In this document: piece by piece, positions 58,709 to 64,000 of the stretch
How the letters are laid out: every line of letters begins with the position of its first letter
Position numbering within the stretch: the stretch's first letter is position 1
Assembly: GCA_963971425.1 (NCBI GenBank)
Contig: OZ020515.1
Span: 15,640,291-15,704,290 of the forward strand
Direction of reading: 5' to 3'
Length of the DNA: 64,000 bases
Source: Bryoerythrophyllum caledonicum
Lineage: Eukaryota; Streptophyta; Bryopsida; Pottiales; Pottiaceae
The notes under the pieces: model-generated
The model's database searches: none
Told to the model about the DNA's origin: nothing
Seen by the model: only the letters and a program-made list of their open reading frames with translations
Position numbers and translations under genes: made by a program

Positions 58709-59495
58709 TTGTTTTATTTTTGTAAGCCATTGAGTTATTCCTTGTATATGTCATTGCTAGTAGTTATTGTTAGTAGCCAATGCTGGTCATGTGATGTGTT
58801 CAATGTTGAGATGATCATGTGATAAATTACGACTACTATTTCACATTGTTGGATTGAACTCTAGTAGCATGCCATAAATCAAGATCATCATCTTTAGTCA
58901 TGAGTTGGTACATAATCTAGTCATTCTTTGGTCATGGTATTTACTTTGCTACAGTGTTCTTGGTCATGTCATTTGAGTTTTTGTGAGTGATGGTGATTGA
59001 TCCGGTTGCAAAATCTTGCATGTGAGACATTGTATTTATATTGTTATTTTATGTTTTTTAATAAATAAAAATTGCATTTTTTTTATAATACCTCATTCTA
59101 CCTCGAATGTGATATTTTCAAAATTGTCACACCTTGATAATATCACACTTTTGGTGAAACGGAGGGTGTGATATTATAAAGGTTAGCCTGTCTTACATTA
59201 TGACTTGTGTCTTCCGGTATAAGTGACCACTTTTTTGTTATTTATTAGGGCAAAAATGCGAAGAGCATGACAAGCACTAGTACTGTAGCATGATCATGGG
59301 TCAGGAAGATTCTGCCTTCAATGGACCGGTCAAGCATTGCCAACAACTACTTTGTGATCATATGATTCATCTCTGTATTTGCATGCATGCATGCACAGTT
59401 CATATGATGGTGCCCATAAAAAGTGCACAAACTTTACGACAAGTATATGATTCCTTCACTGTAGGCTTTAGGACCAAGCTTATCAAATACTTGTA
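58709..59495. other. Spacer between the two Tigger elements
   Basis: AT-rich. 59090-59190 has gtgatatt/aatatcac phrases in both orientations, possibly the right end of Tigger copy 1 (compare 56130-56260). No gene seen. Confidence 0.4.
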
Positions 59496-59862
59496 CAGTC
59501 TACCCTCTTTAAATAACACTTATTTAAAGCATAACACTTACTGTATCGAGGTATAACACATATGGAAAATAACACTTATAAATTTTGGAAAAATAAATTA
59601 TAACACATATCGAGAATAACACTTATAAGCCATGAGAAATAAATTTATAACATTTATCGAGGTATCAAACTTATAATACTTAAAAAATGAATGAATAATA
59701 CATATGAAAAGTCACATTTCTAAGACTTCAAACATGGATTAAAAAAATTTATAATACTTTAAAAATGAATGTGTAACAAATATTAAAAATCACAAGTTCT
59801 CTAAGACTTCAAATATAGTTTTAGAACTTTTATAATACTTAGAAAATAATTGCATGCAAATA

Positions 59863-62109
59863 TCAAAGATTCAATTTGTAAGATGTCAAACATAGATTCA
59901 AAACTTTTATAAAACTAAATAACGAAAGTACAAAAAAATATGAATAATAAATCAACCACGTTGATTCAAAATAAGAATCTATTGTGGTTTGCCGAGATTC
60001 TTTCATGCGCCAATTGCAAATTTTCTTTTGTAGATCTTGTAAATTCTTCACATCCGAATGAACATTCTTCGATCGTTGTTGCAAGAAACTCTTCAAAGTC
60101 TCAAGGCAACGCTCTGCATCATTAAACCCTATCACATCTTCAACATCTATTGTATCCTCATCTAAATCACAATCTTGATCTTCAGAGGGCAGATAGTCTA
60201 AAATATCCTCATCAGTGGGTTGATAAGGATGATTCAAATCAAATTCGAGCTCAAAATTGATGAACTCATGAGCCTCCATAGTATCATCTTCTTCAGTCTC
60301 AAATGATAACAATGTTAATCGCTCAAGCAAGGCTGCCACTTCAGCAACCTCTGTCAGACGGCTAACTTCTTCTCCCTGATTCACTACAACATTGGAAAAA
60401 ATACCCATATGGCTCCAACAATTCTTAATTGTTTGAGCTATAACCCCAAAACGCCATGCTCTTTCAACCATAATCACTGCTTGATACACATCAATTTTGA
60501 ATTCTTTTTCTAACATTACACATTCTAATTGATGCTCTATCACTGATTTCCTGTAATGAGCCTTAAAAGAGGCTATAATGCCTGCATCCATAGGTTGAAA
60601 ACGACTTGTTGTATTTGGAGGCAAAAATAAAAGTTTTGTCACCCTCAACTGTGAAGCTACAGTTGGCAATTAATGACCAGAGAAATTATCAACAAGGAGA
60701 ATTACCTTCTCTCTTCCTGCCAAAACCATCTTTCTTTCAAAATCCATAATAAATTGTTCAAAGATCGTTGTTGTCATCCATGCCTTCTTATTTGCAAACC
60801 ACGTAATGCCCAAGTTTTCTGGATTTAAAATATGCCTTGAAGTAAATGCTCGTGGTTTCAAATACTGATTTATAACTAATGGAGGAAGACAAATGCTTCT
60901 ATCCCCATTTGCAGTCAAAGCCACCATAATGCGCTCTTTTAGTTTTTTTTTCCCAGACACTCGTTTTATAGCTAGAGTTCGATTAGGCTCTAATCTGTAA
61001 AAAAGACCAGTCTCATCCATATTAAAAACATCTTTAATGTCGTATGTAGATACTATAGCCTTGATATGCTCCATCTTCTGCAAAACCGCTGGCGAAGTAT
61101 GCGCTGAAGCATCTTCTCCACAACGAACATAACCTTTGATCTGAAATCTCCTCTTAAATTTCTCTACCCACCCATTCGAAAACTGAAGTTCCTTCTCACT
61201 TTCATCTCTCGGTAATAATGCATAGAATCTCTTTGCCGAAGCTATCACAAGATCATCCGATAATGCAACACCATTCTCTTGCATTCTCATAAACCAATTG
61301 TAAGTCACCGTCTCTACTTCTGGACATTGTACCTTCCTCATACGCTTGGAAGTACCCATATCATCCATACCAATAGAAGTCACCAATATCTTCCGTTTCA
61401 ACAATCTACCAATCGTGACTTGAGAAGCAATATTGTTGAACTTGATATTCGCCCACTCACATAATGCTTTGTTGGTAATTTTTTGACCCGAAGCCAATAT
61501 CTCTTCACGATAAGAAATGATCTCCTGTTGTTCATGTAATGTAAATTCACGGTCCTTGCCCGTGGCAACCCTTGGCGGACGCCCAATGCTAGACACCAGT
61601 AAACTCATATTTAATTGAACCCCCCACTCCCTATCCCGAACCCCCTCCACTCCTTGTCTCAACCCCCCTACTCCTTCTCCCGAACCCCCCCTCCATGTCC
61701 CTCTTCCGACTCCCCACCCTAAACCGACTCCCCTCCCTATCCCTCTCTCGACTCCCCTCCCACGACAACCAGACCCCCGACTCCCCGACTCTGACCTGAC
61801 GTCCCCGACTCCGACCTGACGCCCCGACTCCAACCTGACGACCCCGACTGAGACTGACCGGACCCCCTGACTGGACTCCGACTCGACTCCGACTACCCCC
61901 CACTCCGACTGCCCTAACCCCCTCGACTCCGACTGCCCTAACCCCGTGACTCGACTTTGACTGCTCTGTCCCGACTCCCTGACTCCTAACTTCCTCTCCC
62001 GACTCCAATCCCAACTCCCCAAATCCGACTCCCCACTACAGGACAACTCCAAATTCTCCCAAAAACCTCTAAACTCTCTCTCCCAAACCCCCTCCAATGT
62101 TAAAAACAT
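59863..62109 (-). pseudogene. Tigger/pogo transposase copy 2, one stop
   Basis: A single minus-strand frame of about 748 codons with one TAA (60670-60672), right after LLVDNFSGH. The conserved protein starts near MSLLVSSIGRPPRVA (61608): CENP-B-type HTH (EFTLHEQQEIISYREEILAS), second HTH (WVEKFKRRFQIKGYV), then the DDE_1 core with DVFNMDETGLFYR (first Asp), VILLVDNFSGH (second) and RFQPMDAGIIASF (third), and an acidic tail (QPTDEDILDYLPSEDQDCDL). The frame stays open 167 codons further upstream through low-complexity Ser/Gly/Arg/Glu sequence, which may be leader rather than protein. The transposase would act on the CAGT tips in the nucleus. Confidence 0.9.
61625..62010 (-). repeat. Low-complexity GACTCC/CCGAC tract
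   Basis: The plus strand is a dense series of ccccgactccgacctgac-type units. On the minus strand it is open in more than one frame and reads as Ser-Glu-Gly-Arg-Val repeats. It lies between the right TIR region and the HTH of the Tigger transposase. Confidence 0.8.
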
Positions 62110-62431
62110 TCAATGACATTCAATCAAAGAGACCCTAAACACCGTATTCACTCCATTTTTCAATAGAAAATGCAACAAGTTAAGTACAAAAGTTATGGGA
62201 TTATAGATAAAAGTGTGTAAATAAATATGGCCTCCATGTATTAGATATATAATGTCATTTTTCTCAAAAATAACACTTATCGAGGTGAAATTAACAAAGG
62301 AGGGAGTGGAGAATGTGTTAACACTTAACACATAACACTTAGTAGTGTTAATTTTTTGGGAGCGAGATTTTTCATAACATTTATTGAGGAATAACACTTA
62401 TCGAGGTATCATTTAAAGAGGGTAGACTGTA

Positions 62432-63452
62432 CTCAGAGGATTGAATGTATGTATTCTTATATAAATAATAAATATACTATACAAGTACATGTTGTGCTCC
62501 AATTGTTGCTGACGATGCATTTGTTGCTGACCCTTTCCTTTGCAGGCTTCTCTCTCGGGGGGTTCACTCCCTCTAATTTTTTGTATACACGTGCAACAAT
62601 GCCCTATTTAGAGGGGGGCTATTTACCTTGGAAAGTTCATTAAAAGGCATGGTATTTTTTTGAAGTAAAGGTAAATGTTGGAAATTAAAAGCACCATATT
62701 GGTATTTATAATTTTTCCAAAGGAGCATTTTAAAATGGGGTATTTTATTTATACGTATTTTTGCTCACCTCCCATATTTTGTTTTACCACATTTTTGACT
62801 TGAACTTGTCTTATTGATGTTTTCTCCCTTTTTATTCCTTGAACTCTTAATATGATTCCTACTCCCTTGCTTGCACATCATTTTTTTTTTGGTTCTTTTA
62901 GTCTCATTTTTTTCCTTCTATCCCGTGTTCTTGAATAGACTTGAATGTTTTCCATGTCATTCTAACTTGAGTCTACTAATCACCCTTTCTACCCCTTATT
63001 TAATAAACTATTTTACATCTACCAATTTCCTAAAACTCCAGTTTATTTGCTATGCTATATTATTTATAATGATGTTTCACAATTATATGATAGTGTATAT
63101 TCTATATAATTTTTTTCCAAAATTTACGGAAGGTGAATATAATTGACCCTATTTTTTATCACATGTGGTTCCTACGATTTTTGCCAGTGAACCCCCCGAG
63201 GCTTCTCTTTGCTTCACTCAATCATGTGTTGGGGAAATTTTGGAATACTTCAAGTACAAATCAATACATGTATTTGTGTTTGGAATGTAGATGCTTGTAT
63301 TCCATACTTGATAACCTTACATGGGACATTGTTATCAACTTTATTTATTCTACTAATTTATATGAGTTTCTTGTAGGTATCACGTAGGTTTGAAGAGGCC
63401 AGGTATTGATTTAATATAACAGGGTCTCTCTTGAGTGTCATAAGGGTATTGT
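62432..63452. other. AT-rich spacer
   Basis: No gene or clear repeat recognised; a 91-codon open stretch at 62871-63146 is AT-rich and hydrophobic, without protein-like features. Confidence 0.4.
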
Positions 63453-64000
63453 CACTTAATCCCTAAGAGCATCTCCACCAGGGCACATGGCCCCGATAGA
63501 TTTTTGCCCATATACCATGGTTTTTGGTCAGACGAGTTGCACCGCAGGCGGCACCCCGTAGTCCCGGTTCGTTATTCACCCACTTGCAGGTCTCCTAAAG
63601 GGGAAACCGAGGTCTTTTCCCATGCCTACGCTATCTTTGCCCGTCCTAGCTCGCTTGTCTTGTTCCGCCACGTGGGGCGATAATATTTTACTTTGATGCA
63701 ACCTTTCGCAAGTGTCTCATTCCCCAGCTCCTCGTGAATCATGCCCCACTTGCAACTTTTTGCGGTGCAAGCAATTCACAATATTGGCACGCCGGCCCCG
63801 CTCCTGAAAAGAATCTCCTGATTTGCCGTGGAGATTTTCCCGTCAAGGGTGGAGATGCTCTAAGAGCCCAAGGCATTTTATCGCAAGAAACACTCCAAAA
63901 CTGCCACTATCAACAAGTGGAAAGAAAATATAATTTTGGAGTATAAAGTTGGACTTCTAACCATAAGATCTTAAAATAGACCTCTATATGAACTTGCCAT
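63453..64000 (+). repeat. TTAACCCCTAAGAGCCCAAG-type repeat, start only
   Basis: cttaatccctaa at 63455-63466 followed, after the MITE, by taagagcccaaggcatttta at 63861 reconstitutes the start of the family seen at 34996 and 38921. The window ends before the other tip. Confidence 0.65.
63467..63860. mobile_element. Tourist-like MITE (394 bp) with TAA duplication
   Basis: It begins GAGCATCTCCACC and ends with the reverse complement GGTGGAGATGCTC. TAA flanks both sides (63464-63466, 63861-63863), the target duplication of PIF/Harbinger elements. GAGCATCTCCA tips are well known among plant MITEs. The interior is GC-rich without coding capacity. It sits inside the start of a TTAACCCCTAA-type repeat. 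Confidence 0.88.

Larger units (their letters stand above)
59496..62429 (-). mobile_element. Tigger/pogo element, 2934 bp, nearly whole
   Basis: It starts CAGTCTACCCTCTTTAAAT, ends with its exact reverse complement, and is flanked by TA (59494-59495 and 62430-62431), as expected for Tc1/mariner/pogo insertions. Both subterminal regions (59505-59700 and 62260-62415) carry many copies of ATAACACTTAT with or without a following CGAGG. One transposase frame runs on the minus strand. One stop is the only clear lesion in the catalytic protein, so insertion was fairly recent. Confidence 0.93.

Overview
The window looks like nuclear DNA of a land plant with a repeat-rich genome. The evidence is spliced genes with ordinary GT/AG introns, one of them a plant-type bHLH regulator with a C-terminal ACT-like domain; a Ty3/gypsy relic; Mutator-, Tigger/pogo- and Tourist-type DNA transposons; and long AT-rich spacers. 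The mix of a Tc1-type DD34E transposon, a gypsy element with a PHD-like finger and Tigger elements hints at a non-seed plant (fern, lycophyte or bryophyte), but the sequence alone does not prove this.

Layout. 0.6-8.9 kb: an old Ty3/gypsy relic on the minus strand, itself inserted into a trihelix (Myb/SANT-like) coding region (8.9-9.3 kb) and later hit by a 3.7-kb Tc1-type transposon (3125-6835). That is a three-layer nest. 10.7-12.5 kb: a probable four-exon gene for a small single-pass membrane protein of unknown family. 12.5-41 kb: mostly non-genic and built from dispersed repeats. These include a roughly 0.9-1.1 kb family with TTAACCCCTAA-type ends (at least seven copies or part copies), a foldback element at 29.2-30.3 kb, a TIR element around an assembly gap at 22.6 kb, and a 3.8-kb block of mobile-element-like coding remains at 30.9-34.7 kb.

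41.2-50.9 kb: a 9.7-kb Mutator-like element with a perfect 9-bp target duplication, long TIRs and two convergent genes, a MULE transposase and a C48 (Ulp1/SUMO-protease-like) protein. Both genes begin inside the TIRs, with the same leader coding segment. About forty CGATAA/TTATCG hexamers are spread through it. 51.8-54.4 kb: an apparently intact four-exon bHLH transcription factor gene, the best-supported host gene here, with the Mutator-like element about 0.95 kb upstream and a near-perfect inverted repeat in its first intron. 56.8-58.7 kb and 59.5-62.4 kb: two Tigger/pogo-type elements in opposite orientations. The second is nearly whole, with perfect TIRs and a TA duplication. The window ends with a Tourist-like MITE inserted in another TTAACCCCTAA-type repeat.

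Except for the bHLH gene and the putative membrane-protein gene, nearly every recognisable coding sequence belongs to a transposable element. No tRNA, rRNA or CRISPR array was seen.
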